From positions 16,761 to 80,760 of the forward strand of contig JAZNLO010000010.1 in the NCBI GenBank assembly GCA_045579085.1: 64,000 nt of DNA. Reading direction: 5' to 3'. Position numbers and translations under genes: made by a program. This document shows positions 17,751-26,652 of this stretch, one piece after another (position 1 is the first letter of the stretch; each line of letters opens with the position of its first letter). The notes under the pieces are model-generated. The model searched no databases. It was not told the DNA's origin and worked only from the letters and a program-made list of their open reading frames with translations. Source of the DNA: RGIG2206 sp045579085 (GTDB lineage Bacteria > Bacillota > Clostridia > Oscillospirales > Acutalibacteraceae).

Positions 17751-18515
17751 ATGAAAGTTAAGCTCTTAGCCCATACTCCTGAGCCAACAAAAACAATCGC
17801 AGCAGCGGCAAAGTTGTGCTATTCAGCCGCATCGATTGACACAATCCGTGACGGTCTTGACGACGAAAAAGCATCAAGCTTTGTGCAGATGCTTTCCGAG
17901 ATAGGTCACGAGAGCCCGATTGAGCACGCAACCTTCACCTTCGGAATAGAGGGTGTTTCACGCTCGCTGCTTGCGCAGATTACACGTCACCGCATAGCAT
18001 CGTTCAGCGTGCAGAGTCAGCGTTATGTAAAAGAGGACCAGTTTGAGTATGTGTTGCCTCCTGAAATTAAGCAAAATGCAGAGGCAAAGAGAATCTATGT
18101 TGAGAATATGCAGCAGGCACAGCGTGATTATGACCGTCTTGCAGAAATATTAACTGCAAAGCATAAGGCAGAGTTGATAGCCGCAGGCGTTGATGAAAAG
18201 AGAGCCAGCCGTGACGCTGAAAAGCTTGCTATTGAGGATGCTCGTTTTGTTTTGCCTAATGCGTGCACCACAAAGATGATAGTCACAATGAACGCAAGAA
18301 GTCTTTACAACTTCTTCTCACACCGTTGCTGCAACAGAGCACAGTGGGAGATACGTGAGCTTGCAACTGAAATGCTTAAACTCTGCCGCAAGGCAGCGCC
18401 TGAGCTTTTTGCAAAGTCGGGCCCACCGTGCCTTACAGGCAAGTGCCCTGAGGGCAAAATGACCTGTGGCAAGCCGATACAGATGCGTGAAAAATTTACT
18501 AATCTCGGAGAATAA
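17751..18515 (+). CDS. thyX: Flavin-dependent thymidylate synthase
   Basis: A 254-residue enzyme making dTMP from dUMP with FAD and methylene-tetrahydrofolate. The ThyX signature RHRxxSxxxxSxR is read as RHRIASFSVQSQR (residues 79-91), and a second conserved stretch is FFSHRCCNRAQWEIR. ATG 17751 follows AGAGAGG. It is the first gene of a run: tmk starts after one intergenic base, so successive steps to dTDP are encoded together, with a folate enzyme further down. Confidence 0.95.
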   Translation: MKVKLLAHTPEPTKTIAAAAKLCYSAASIDTIRDGLDDEKASSFVQMLSEIGHESPIEHATFTFGIEGVSRSLLAQITRHRIASFSVQSQRYVKEDQFEYVLPPEIKQNAEAKRIYVENMQQAQRDYDRLAEILTAKHKAELIAAGVDEKRASRDAEKLAIEDARFVLPNACTTKMIVTMNARSLYNFFSHRCCNRAQWEIRELATEMLKLCRKAAPELFAKSGPPCLTGKCPEGKMTCGKPIQMREKFTNLGE

Positions 18516-18516
18516 A

Positions 18517-19173
18517 ATGAGCGGAAAACTGATTGTTATCGAAGGACTTGACGGAAGCGGAAAGTCCACACAGCTTGCGCTTTTGCAAAGCAGAATCAAC
18601 GAAGAGGTGCGCTTTGTTAAATTCCCCGATTATGACAGTGCTTCAAGCGCGCTTGTAAAAATGTATCTTAACGGAGATTTCGGCGATAAGCCCGATGATG
18701 TCAACGCTTACGCGGCATCTGCATTTTACGCAGTTGACCGCTTTGCATCGTTTAAAACCGATTGGGGCAAGGACTACTTAAACGGCGCAACCATTCTTTG
18801 CGACAGATATGCAACCTCAAACGCTGTTCATCAGGCGGCAAAGTTAGCAGAGGACGAGAGGGATGATTACTTAGATTGGCTTTACGATTTTGAATTTGCA
18901 AAGTTAGGTATACCAAAGCCTGACGCAGTAATTTTCCTTGATATGCCAATCGAGGTATCACAAAAGTTGATGACCGCCAGGTATGAGGGCGATGAATGTA
19001 AAAAGGATATCCACGAGCGTGACACAGCGTATCTTGAGCATTGCAGAGAGGCGGCATTGTACGCAGCAAAAAGGCTTGGTTGGTCTGTTGTAATGTGCGC
19101 AGAAAACGGACAACCTAAAACAAGGGAGTCTATTTCGGACGAAATTTTCTCAATCGTCAACAGAATTATGTAA
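18517..19173 (+). CDS. tmk: Thymidylate kinase
   Basis: A 218-residue kinase phosphorylating dTMP to dTDP. The P loop is GLDGSGKST (about residues 9-17), and the DRYATSN motif (near 90) carries the conserved DR. ATG 18517 lies one base after the thyX stop with CGGAG upstream. The longer frame overlapping thyX is not used. This is a direct functional pairing with thyX. Confidence 0.93.
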   Translation: MSGKLIVIEGLDGSGKSTQLALLQSRINEEVRFVKFPDYDSASSALVKMYLNGDFGDKPDDVNAYAASAFYAVDRFASFKTDWGKDYLNGATILCDRYATSNAVHQAAKLAEDERDDYLDWLYDFEFAKLGIPKPDAVIFLDMPIEVSQKLMTARYEGDECKKDIHERDTAYLEHCREAALYAAKRLGWSVVMCAENGQPKTRESISDEIFSIVNRIM

Positions 19174-19189
19174 ACCAAAAGGTGAAATT

Positions 19190-19735
19190 ATGATATATTG
19201 TTTTTTAGCATCGGGCTTTGAGGAGATAGAGGCGGTAGCCGCTGTTGACACAGTGCGTCGAGGCGAGTTGGAAGTAAAAACAGTAGGCATAGGCGGTAAG
19301 GTGGTAACGGGCTCACACGGGATAACGGTTACGGCTGATATAGACGAGAGTGAGCTGCACGATATAAGCGACCTTACAGGAGTGATTCTGCCCGGCGGAC
19401 TGCCCGGTACGCTCAACTTAGGTAAGAGCGAAATCGTAAAGCATTGCCTTCGCTATGCAAATGATAACGGCAAGCTGCTTGCGGCTATATGCGCAGCGCC
19501 GTCAGTGCTTGGACAGGAGGGCTACCTCGAGGGGAAGCAGGCGGTTTGCTACGATGGCTTTGAGGAATTGCTCGGCGGTGCAACGGTTGGTGAGGGCCGC
19601 ACCTGTGTAAGCAAAAATGTTATAACAGCAATCGGCGCGGGAGCTGCCATTGAATTTGGAGTTGAAATAATCAGGTATTTCAAAGGCTCAGAGTCAGCTG
19701 AAGCGGTCAGGAAGTCAATGAAATGCAAAGAATAG
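19190..19735 (+). CDS. DJ-1/PfpI family protein
   Basis: A 181-residue protein of the DJ-1/YajL type. It has the N-terminal YCFLASGFEEIEA and the nucleophilic elbow AAICAAPSVLG with the reactive cysteine near residue 102. GVILPGGLPGT precedes it. Family members are reported as glyoxalase III, deglycase or redox-linked chaperone; which applies here is open. AAAGGTG precedes the ATG, and the last 13 bases overlap the next gene. Confidence 0.88.
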   Translation: MIYCFLASGFEEIEAVAAVDTVRRGELEVKTVGIGGKVVTGSHGITVTADIDESELHDISDLTGVILPGGLPGTLNLGKSEIVKHCLRYANDNGKLLAAICAAPSVLGQEGYLEGKQAVCYDGFEELLGGATVGEGRTCVSKNVITAIGAGAAIEFGVEIIRYFKGSESAEAVRKSMKCKE

Positions 19736-20307
19736 ATTTGCGTGAGTACAAGGGTAAACTGCGAGCAAAGGTCAAGCAGTTTAGAGGCTCTCTTGAGCCT
19801 GAATACAAGGCGTCGCTTGACAGTGAGATTAAGAGAAGACTGATTGGCACATATCAGTATAAAAACTGCAAAACAGTTATGATATATGCGTCAACCGCAA
19901 TAGAGGTAGACACCTTCGGCATAATCGAGAAAGCTCTGGCAGACGGAAAAAAGGTAGCTATGCCCAGATGTATAACAGGCACAAGGGAAATGAGCTTCCA
20001 TTACGTAGATGATGTGGCTCAGCTAAAAAAAGGCAGCTTCGGCGTGCTTGAGCCAACAGAGGATATGCCGCTTGCGGACAGCCCTGACGAGCCGTTGATG
20101 GTGGTGCCTGCCTTGATGCTGGATAGCTTCGGATACAGGCTCGGCTACGGCGGCGGATATTATGACCGCTATCTTTCCGCTTTCGAGGGTGAAAGCATTG
20201 GAATATGTTACAGTGAAAATTATTGTTACAGACTTTGTCACGGCAGATATGACGTGCCGCTCGGAGCAGTGCTCACCGACAAATTTGTAAGACGTATAAA
20301 GCGTTAA
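19723..20307 (+). CDS. 5-formyltetrahydrofolate cyclo-ligase
   Basis: A 194-residue enzyme converting 5-formyl- to 5,10-methenyl-tetrahydrofolate with ATP. The signature LGYGGGYYDRYL lies near residues 142-153, and the N-terminus has the usual LRAKVKQFR basic helix. It overlaps the DJ-1 gene by 13 bases. Its position in the thyX-tmk run fits folate one-carbon supply for thymidylate synthesis. Confidence 0.92.
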   Translation: MQRIDLREYKGKLRAKVKQFRGSLEPEYKASLDSEIKRRLIGTYQYKNCKTVMIYASTAIEVDTFGIIEKALADGKKVAMPRCITGTREMSFHYVDDVAQLKKGSFGVLEPTEDMPLADSPDEPLMVVPALMLDSFGYRLGYGGGYYDRYLSAFEGESIGICYSENYCYRLCHGRYDVPLGAVLTDKFVRRIKR

Positions 20308-20319
20308 CAGGAGGCAAGT

Positions 20320-21699
20320 ATGGGTGAATTTGATAAGTACAAGGATTTTTTAGAACAAAATCAACCGTCAGATTTGTTTGATGAAGACGAATCGGTTGTG
20401 CCCGAATTGCAAAAGGATGAGGTCCGCTCAAGCGGTGATGATGAATTTGTTATCGGCGAGGGCTTTGATTTAAGTAAGGACTATGAGGGTCAGATACGTT
20501 CACGCAGGTCTATGGACGAGGTGCCTGTTAAACCGCATCCGCTTTCAATGCGTGACGAGGTTGATTTAAAGCGCATCAGCCGTGATGAAAAGCGCAACAG
20601 AAAGAGAGCAAACAGCAAGTCACCGCTTCGCACCCTTATTTATGTTGCTATAATACTTATAACAGCCGTCGTTTTGGCGGGTGGAGTGCTCATCGGCTTT
20701 AATGAGGTGCTTGGCATTGGTAAAAACGACACTTGCGTGGTTGTTGTAAAGCAAGGAATGTCAACCTCAGCAATCGCAGAATTGCTTGAGGAGGAGGGCG
20801 CAATCGACCATCCTCTTGTTTTCAGAATGTACCTTAAACTTAAAAAGCAGGACGGTACTCTCCGTCACGGCGCATATCAGTTCAGCAATTCTCTGGGTTA
20901 TGACGGCATCATTTCTCTATTACAAAAGGGCAACGAGAAGGAATCTGTGTCAGTCAGAATACCTGAGGGAGCCACTATTAACGCTATATGCGAAATAATG
21001 GAAGAGAATAAGGTCTGCACAGCACAGCAGTTTAAGAGTGCGATTAAAAACGGCAAATATGACTATGATTTCGTTAAGGCAATACCTGAGGAGAAGGTCT
21101 ATTTCTTGCTTGAGGGTTATCTCTACCCAGACACATATGATTTCTTCACAGGAGAAACTGAAGAAAACGCACGCTTTGCTATCGACAGAATGCTTGAGAA
21201 CTTCGAAACCAAGCTCAACGAGGCCTGCCCCGATTATGAGGACAAGATAAAAGGAATGTCCGAATACGGCATTAAGGACTTAAACGACGTGCTGTCACTT
21301 GCCTCGATAGTGGAGCTTGAGTGCAACGGCTATCCTGACGAAATGGATAACGTAGCAGGTGTGTTTCTTGGCAGACTTATCTGGACTGAGCCTCATTATT
21401 TAGGCTCAACTCCAACCTTCTACTATCCCGATAACCGTTACAACACAAATAATTACGAGCTTTACGATACAAACGGCAAGCTCATCTCAAAAGCGGGCTA
21501 TGAGGGACTTCCTCCGGGACCGCAGTGCAGTATGACGGTTGATGCAATCAAGGCGGTGCTCAACCCGAACACAGAATATATTGGCAAGTATTATTACTTT
21601 GTAACAGATGCAAACAGCAAATTCTATTACAACGCCACCTATAAACAGCACAAAGATACAATAAACAGCCTTAAGAACAAGGGATTGTGGGCAGGATGA
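20320..21699 (+). CDS. mltG: Endolytic murein transglycosylase MltG
   Basis: A 459-residue membrane-anchored YceG-like enzyme that cuts nascent glycan strands. A long acidic/basic cytoplasmic N-terminus (1-103) is followed by one transmembrane helix (104-127), a LysM-like part with VVVKQGMSTSAIAELL, and the catalytic domain with ASIVELEC (catalytic Glu) and LPPGPQCSMTVDAIKA. ACAGGAGG precedes the ATG. The stop overlaps the next start (ATGA). The cytoplasmic N-terminal extension is longer than in E. coli MltG and may take part in divisome regulation. Confidence 0.92.
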   Translation: MGEFDKYKDFLEQNQPSDLFDEDESVVPELQKDEVRSSGDDEFVIGEGFDLSKDYEGQIRSRRSMDEVPVKPHPLSMRDEVDLKRISRDEKRNRKRANSKSPLRTLIYVAIILITAVVLAGGVLIGFNEVLGIGKNDTCVVVVKQGMSTSAIAELLEEEGAIDHPLVFRMYLKLKKQDGTLRHGAYQFSNSLGYDGIISLLQKGNEKESVSVRIPEGATINAICEIMEENKVCTAQQFKSAIKNGKYDYDFVKAIPEEKVYFLLEGYLYPDTYDFFTGETEENARFAIDRMLENFETKLNEACPDYEDKIKGMSEYGIKDLNDVLSLASIVELECNGYPDEMDNVAGVFLGRLIWTEPHYLGSTPTFYYPDNRYNTNNYELYDTNGKLISKAGYEGLPPGPQCSMTVDAIKAVLNPNTEYIGKYYYFVTDANSKFYYNATYKQHKDTINSLKNKGLWAG

Positions 21700-22910
21700 T
21701 AAAGAAACCTGAACTGCTGTGTCCTGCGGGAGATTTAACACGGCTTATTTGCGCCGTAGACTTCGGTGCAGACGCAGTGTATTTGGCAGGCCGAGAGTTC
21801 GGTATGCGAACAGCGGCAGATAATTTCAGCCTTGAGGAGCTTGAAAAGGGCATAGAGTATGCCCACGAGCACTCCGTAAAGGTTTACATAACATGCAATG
21901 TAACTCCGCACAATGACGAGGTAGACCGCTTGGCAGATTTTGCTGAGCAGGCATATAAGCTCGGCGCAGATGCGTTTATCGTTGGCGATATTGGCAGTAT
22001 AAGCGCTATAAAGGAGCGCGTACCCGATGCTGTTATACACGCATCGGTGCAGTCGGGTGTTACAAATTATCGCACAGCCAATATGCTCAAAGACTTGGGC
22101 GCAAGCAGAGTTGTGCTTGCAAGAGAGCTGAGCATTGACGAGATAGCCGAAATTCGCGCAAAAACGTCGCCCGAGCTTGAGTTTGAAAGCTTTGTGCACG
22201 GAGCAATGTGCGTATCGTATTCGGGCAGATGCCTTCTTTCAAGCTATATGACGGGCAGAGATGCCAATCATGGCGACTGTGCACAGCCTTGCAGATGGAG
22301 CTATAGCTTGATGGAGCAGACCCGTCCGGGCAGATATTACGACATCACCGAAACCGACAAGGGCACTTATATTCTCAACGCAAACGATTTGTGTATGGCT
22401 GAGCACCTTGCAAAGCTTGCGAAGGCGGGCGTGCATAGCTTCAAAATCGAGGGTCGTGCAAAGTCGCACTACTATGTTGCGGTTGCCACAAATGCGTATA
22501 GGGGAGCGGTTGATGCATATATCGCAAACCCTGATGCACCTGTACCCGAATGGGTCATAGACGAGCTTGGCAAGATAAGCCACAGAACTTATTCAACAGG
22601 CTTTTATTTTGGTAAGCCTGAAAGTTCTCAAACCTATGAAACAGCAGGGTATATAAGAAATTACTCTGTTGCCGCTGTGGTTGAGGGATATGAGGACGGC
22701 TGCATAGTTGCTTCGCTTAAAAACAAGTTTGCAGCGGGCACAACGCTCGATTGCCTTGAGGCAAGAAAAGAGCCGTTTTTTGTTGATACAACAGTGCTGC
22801 TTGATGAATGTGGAGAGCAGATTGAGGTAGCGAATAAGCCAACAATGATAATAAAGATTCCATATCATACACCTGTTGCGGCAGGCTCGTTTTTGAGAAT
22901 GAAGTCTTAA
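21696..22910 (+). CDS. U32 family peptidase (tRNA-hydroxylation TrhP type)
   Basis: A 404-residue protein. The U32 signature is seen around ESFVHGAMCVSYSGRCLLSS followed by GDCAQPCRW (about residues 165-205), with the iron-sulfur type cysteines. The start PELLCPAGDLTRLICAVDFGADAVYLAG is typical. The single U32 domain plus C-terminal beta part fits YegQ/TrhP, needed for 5-hydroxyuridine in tRNA, but peptidase or RlhA roles cannot be excluded. ATG 21696 overlaps the mltG stop. In Firmicutes mltG and U32 genes are often neighbours. Confidence 0.87.
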   Translation: MIKKPELLCPAGDLTRLICAVDFGADAVYLAGREFGMRTAADNFSLEELEKGIEYAHEHSVKVYITCNVTPHNDEVDRLADFAEQAYKLGADAFIVGDIGSISAIKERVPDAVIHASVQSGVTNYRTANMLKDLGASRVVLARELSIDEIAEIRAKTSPELEFESFVHGAMCVSYSGRCLLSSYMTGRDANHGDCAQPCRWSYSLMEQTRPGRYYDITETDKGTYILNANDLCMAEHLAKLAKAGVHSFKIEGRAKSHYYVAVATNAYRGAVDAYIANPDAPVPEWVIDELGKISHRTYSTGFYFGKPESSQTYETAGYIRNYSVAAVVEGYEDGCIVASLKNKFAAGTTLDCLEARKEPFFVDTTVLLDECGEQIEVANKPTMIIKIPYHTPVAAGSFLRMKS

Positions 22911-22926
22911 TTTAAAGTGCAAAGCC

Positions 22927-22944
22927 GTCGGGTAAAATCCCGAC
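22927..22944 (+). terminator. Small hairpin after the U32 peptidase gene
   Basis: GTCGGG, six-base loop, CCCGAC. There is no T run after it, so it is a weak or 3'-end processing hairpin. Confidence 0.4.
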
Positions 22945-22985
22945 AGCAGCTATATTATGTAAACTAAAATATCAAGGTGTAAGTT

Positions 22986-24341
22986 ATGCAAAAAAACGAT
23001 AAAGTAAAACTTGATATAACAGCTATGAGCGCAGACGGCAACGGTATAGGCAAGGTAGACTCGATGGTTGTGTTTGTGCCTATGACAGCGGTTGGGGACA
23101 CGGTTGAGGCGCACATAATAAAGGTTACAAAGTCTTATGCAGTCGGCAAGCTTGAGAGGATACTGACCGAGTCAGAGGACAGAATCGAGAACGATTGCAG
23201 CGTGTTTAAGCAGTGCGGCGGCTGCGTTTACAGGCATATAAGCTATGAAGCCGAGTGCGAAATAAAGCGCCGCAGAGTTGAGGACTGCATAAAGCGCATC
23301 GGCGGTATAGACATAGAGGTTGACACTGTTTTAAGCGGTGAGAGTTCCAATTACAGAAACAAGGCGCAGTACCCCGTCGGCGAGGGCGCAAACGGCGCAC
23401 TCATCGGATTTTACGCGCCGAGAAGCCACAGGATAATAGACTGCAGAAAATGCGCCTTGCAGCCTGCCGACTTTGAAAAGGTGCTTGACGTATTTGACTG
23501 CTTCATTGAAAAGACAGGCATTTCAATATATAACGAGCAGACAGGCAAGGGCACCTTGCGACACATTTATATACGCAAGGCAGAAACTACGGGTGAAACA
23601 ATGGTTTGCGCAGTAATAAACGCAAACAAGCTCGAAAACAGCGAACTGCTCGTTGAAATGCTGAAACAGGCACTCGGAAGCAACCTTAAAACAGTGGTGC
23701 TTAATATCAACAAGGCGGATACAAACGTTATATTGTCTAATAAATGCATTAACATTTACGGCGACGGCTATATAAATGACACCCTCTGCTCCGTAAAGGT
23801 GCGACTTAATGCGCTCTCGTTTTATCAGGTTAATCACAATATGGCGCAGCGGCTTTACGCACTCGCGGGCGAGTATGCGGGCGAGGGTAACGTGCTGCTC
23901 GACTTGTATTGCGGAGCGGGCACTATTGGCTTGTCTATGGCGAAAAGGTTTAAAAAGGTGCTCGGTGTTGAGGTTGTTGCGCAAGCGGTCGAGGACGCAA
24001 AGTATAACGCCGAAATCAACAAAATCTCAAACGCCGAGTTTATATGCTCGGATGCGTATAAGGCGGCAAAGGAGCTTGAGCGTGATGGACTGTTGCCCGA
24101 TGTAGTAATCGTAGACCCGCCACGAAAAGGCTTAGAGAAGGGACTGCCGCTGCACATAGCAAGCAAAATGAAACCGAAACGGATTGTGTACGTGTCTTGC
24201 GACCCTGCCACTTTAGCGCGTGATTTAGCGGCGTTTGACGAGGCGGGCTACAAAACGCTAAGGGCAACAGCAGTGGATATGTTCCCGAGAACATCTCACG
24301 TAGAAACTGTATGCTTGCTTGAGAGGGAGGAAAAAGCGTGA
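22986..24341 (+). CDS. RlmD/RumA-type rRNA uracil-5-methyltransferase (paralog 1)
   Basis: A 451-residue SAM-dependent RNA methyltransferase. It has an N-terminal TRAM domain (about 1-60), the 4Fe-4S cysteines in FKQCGGCVYRH (about 75-85) with a later CALQ, the SAM motif LLDLYCGAGTIGLS, and the DPPRKGL and SCDPATLARD (catalytic Cys) stretches. It makes 5-methyluridine in 23S rRNA in the family. It is followed by a second, shorter paralog overlapping by four bases (GTGA). Confidence 0.88.
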   Translation: MQKNDKVKLDITAMSADGNGIGKVDSMVVFVPMTAVGDTVEAHIIKVTKSYAVGKLERILTESEDRIENDCSVFKQCGGCVYRHISYEAECEIKRRRVEDCIKRIGGIDIEVDTVLSGESSNYRNKAQYPVGEGANGALIGFYAPRSHRIIDCRKCALQPADFEKVLDVFDCFIEKTGISIYNEQTGKGTLRHIYIRKAETTGETMVCAVINANKLENSELLVEMLKQALGSNLKTVVLNINKADTNVILSNKCINIYGDGYINDTLCSVKVRLNALSFYQVNHNMAQRLYALAGEYAGEGNVLLDLYCGAGTIGLSMAKRFKKVLGVEVVAQAVEDAKYNAEINKISNAEFICSDAYKAAKELERDGLLPDVVIVDPPRKGLEKGLPLHIASKMKPKRIVYVSCDPATLARDLAAFDEAGYKTLRATAVDMFPRTSHVETVCLLEREEKA

Positions 24342-25492
24342 TTAGAGCGGATGCGAAATGTCCAAACCGCAAAAAGTGCGGCGGCTGTCAACTGCAGAAT
24401 ATGACGTATGAGCGTCAGCTCAGCTTTAAACAGGTTAAGGTTATAAAGCTGCTGGGACGTTATCACCACGTAAGCGAGATAATCGGAATGGAATATCCGT
24501 ACAACTATCGCAACAAGGTGCAAGCGGCGTTCGGCGAACGCGGAGGGCAGATGATATCAGGTATATATCAGTCCTCAACGCATAATATAGTGCCTGTTGA
24601 CAGTTGTATGATAGAGGATATAAAGGCAGACCAGATAGTAGTGACGATACGCAAACTGGCTAAGAGCTTCAAATTGCGAGCGTTTAACGATACCTCGATG
24701 CGTGGCTTTTTGCGTCACGTGTTGATAAAGCGAGGCTTTTCAACAGGTCAAACAATGGTTGTGCTGGTAACGTCAGAGAGCACGTTCCCGTCGGCGTCAA
24801 AGTTCGTAAACGCACTGCTTGAGCGTCACCCCGATATCACCACTATCGTGCAAAACGTGAATAATAAGCGTACAAGTCTCGTGCTCGGCGAACACAGCAG
24901 AACGCTTTACGGCAGCGGATATATCGAGGATACCTTGTGCGGCTGCAGATTCAGAATTTCACCGAAAGCGTTTTATCAGATAAATCCCATTCAAACCGAG
25001 ATATTGTATTCAAAAGCTATGGAATACGCAGAGCTCGACGGCACACAAACCGTAATAGATGCGTATTGCGGAACGGGAACAATAGGCATAATTGCAGCAA
25101 GAAACGCTGAGAAAGTAATAGGTGTAGAGCTTAATTCGGACGCCGTCAAGGATGCTAAGGTTAACGCTGAGCTGAACGACGTCAAGAACATCGAGTTTTA
25201 TGAGGACGATGCAGGCAAATTTATGGTTAAGGCGGCTCAGTCGGGCTTTAAGTGCGACGTTGTTATTATGGACCCGCCACGTGCAGGCGCAACGTTAGAA
25301 TTCTTACGCTCGCTTGTAACGCTTAACCCCAAAAGGATTGTTTATATATCGTGCAACCCTGAAACTCAGGCACGCGACTTGTCGTATATTACAAGGAAAG
25401 GCTACAAGGTAAGAAGAATCCAACCGGTAGATATGTTCCCACACACAGAGCACGTGGAAACGGTAGTGCTGCTGGAAAGAATCATCAAATAA
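24338..25492 (+). CDS. RumA-type RNA uracil-5-methyltransferase (paralog 2, no TRAM)
   Basis: A 384-residue paralog of the preceding gene. It starts at GTG 24338 behind GGGAGG. Cysteines are in CPNRKKCGGCQLQNM (about 7-21), the SAM loop is IDAYCGTGTIGI, and the end has MDPPRAGATL and SCNPETQARD with the catalytic Cys. It lacks the TRAM domain. The two may methylate different uridines, as RlmCD/TrmA-type duplicates do. Its last eight bases overlap the 3' end of the opposing transporter gene. Confidence 0.87.
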   Translation: MIRADAKCPNRKKCGGCQLQNMTYERQLSFKQVKVIKLLGRYHHVSEIIGMEYPYNYRNKVQAAFGERGGQMISGIYQSSTHNIVPVDSCMIEDIKADQIVVTIRKLAKSFKLRAFNDTSMRGFLRHVLIKRGFSTGQTMVVLVTSESTFPSASKFVNALLERHPDITTIVQNVNNKRTSLVLGEHSRTLYGSGYIEDTLCGCRFRISPKAFYQINPIQTEILYSKAMEYAELDGTQTVIDAYCGTGTIGIIAARNAEKVIGVELNSDAVKDAKVNAELNDVKNIEFYEDDAGKFMVKAAQSGFKCDVVIMDPPRAGATLEFLRSLVTLNPKRIVYISCNPETQARDLSYITRKGYKVRRIQPVDMFPHTEHVETVVLLERIIK

Positions 25493-26522
25493 CATTCTGC
25501 TTGATGAGTTCTTTTGCAATTGATGCGGCGAACGGGGTAAAGATAAGCCCTGCAATGCCGAAAACCTTATAACCGATAAACATACAAATCAACACAGTAA
25601 GGGGGCTTAGTTTAATCTTAGCCCCTATTATTTTTGGCTCGACGAAGTGCCTTACAACAGAAACTGCAAGATACACTACAACCAACCCGATTCCCATAAA
25701 AAAGTTGTGCTTTAACAGCTCAACAATCGACCAGGGAATCAGTACGGTGCCCACGCCAAACAGCGGCAAAATATCAACCAAAGCCGTCAGAGCGGCTATT
25801 ACTACAGGCTGTTTTACGCCCAGAACGAAAAATGCTAGCAAAAGCTCAAAGAATGTTATGCTAAGCAGAATGCCGTAGCCCTTTGTAATCATAACGGTTT
25901 TCTCGATTGTGATGCTTCTTGTTTGCGAAAGCTTTGTAAAATTCTCTTTAGATATGGTTTGAGAGATAAACGAGCGCAGCTTATAGTAATCGGCGGAAAC
26001 GATATATGATGCAATCACTGTTACGATTATAGTTATAAATGAGGAGGGGAGCTGACCTGCCGTTCCCGTTAAAAGAGAGGTTAAATTAGTCATAAGCTCG
26101 CCAAGCAATGCGCTTGGAGCCTCGCTTATGGCTTGCGACAGAGACGGCAGAATGTTAGCATTGAAAGCGGCAAACAGCTTGCTGAATTCGTTTACCCATT
26201 CTTGAACTGCTTTCATAGCGCTTGGCAACTTTTCAACCGCAACCTGAGCAGCGGCATACAGTTGATACACGCCAAAGAAAAGCACGCTCATTAGAATAAG
26301 CAGAGCAAAGGTTACGGTTATCACAGAGCATATTTTTCTCGGGATTTTCGTCCGCTTTTGCAGAGCGTCAATAGGCTTGCGGGTCAGTTCGGCGATAATC
26401 ACCGCTATGATAAACGGGAGTATGATTTTCAATAGATATTTAAACACCAGATATATCAAGCTTATGATGACTGCAACATATAATATTTTGTAGAGGTTGT
26501 TTTTGGCGTTTGTAATCTGCAT
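25485..26522 (-). CDS. AI-2E/YtvI family permease-like protein
   Basis: A 345-residue membrane protein with about seven to eight hydrophobic segments: two at the N-terminus, a long hydrophilic part (about 85-160) and a dense C-terminal helix group with VDILPLFGVGTVLIPW, the conserved stretch of the AI-2E (PF01594) family. Members export AI-2 or exchange Na+/H+; the substrate here is unknown. GGAGG is eight bases before the ATG. It is convergent and overlapping with the methyltransferase gene, without a terminator between. Confidence 0.85.
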   Translation of the reverse strand: MQITNAKNNLYKILYVAVIISLIYLVFKYLLKIILPFIIAVIIAELTRKPIDALQKRTKIPRKICSVITVTFALLILMSVLFFGVYQLYAAAQVAVEKLPSAMKAVQEWVNEFSKLFAAFNANILPSLSQAISEAPSALLGELMTNLTSLLTGTAGQLPSSFITIIVTVIASYIVSADYYKLRSFISQTISKENFTKLSQTRSITIEKTVMITKGYGILLSITFFELLLAFFVLGVKQPVVIAALTALVDILPLFGVGTVLIPWSIVELLKHNFFMGIGLVVVYLAVSVVRHFVEPKIIGAKIKLSPLTVLICMFIGYKVFGIAGLIFTPFAASIAKELIKQNVI

Positions 26523-26582
26523 AATTTAAGCCTCCGCAGTAAATTTAGGATATATTTATGTATTATTATTTGCATATTATTC

Positions 26583-26611
26583 TTGATTAAGCAAAAACGA
26601 TGTGTTATAAT
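26583..26611 (+). promoter_or_regulatory. Sigma-A promoter of hom-lysC
   Basis: TTGATT, 17-base spacer, TATAAT, with a leader of about 35 bases. That leaves no space for a lysine riboswitch or T-box. Confidence 0.8.
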
Positions 26612-26652
26612 GTTTTATCAACAATTATTTTCTCCTAAAAGGAGTGAGGAAA

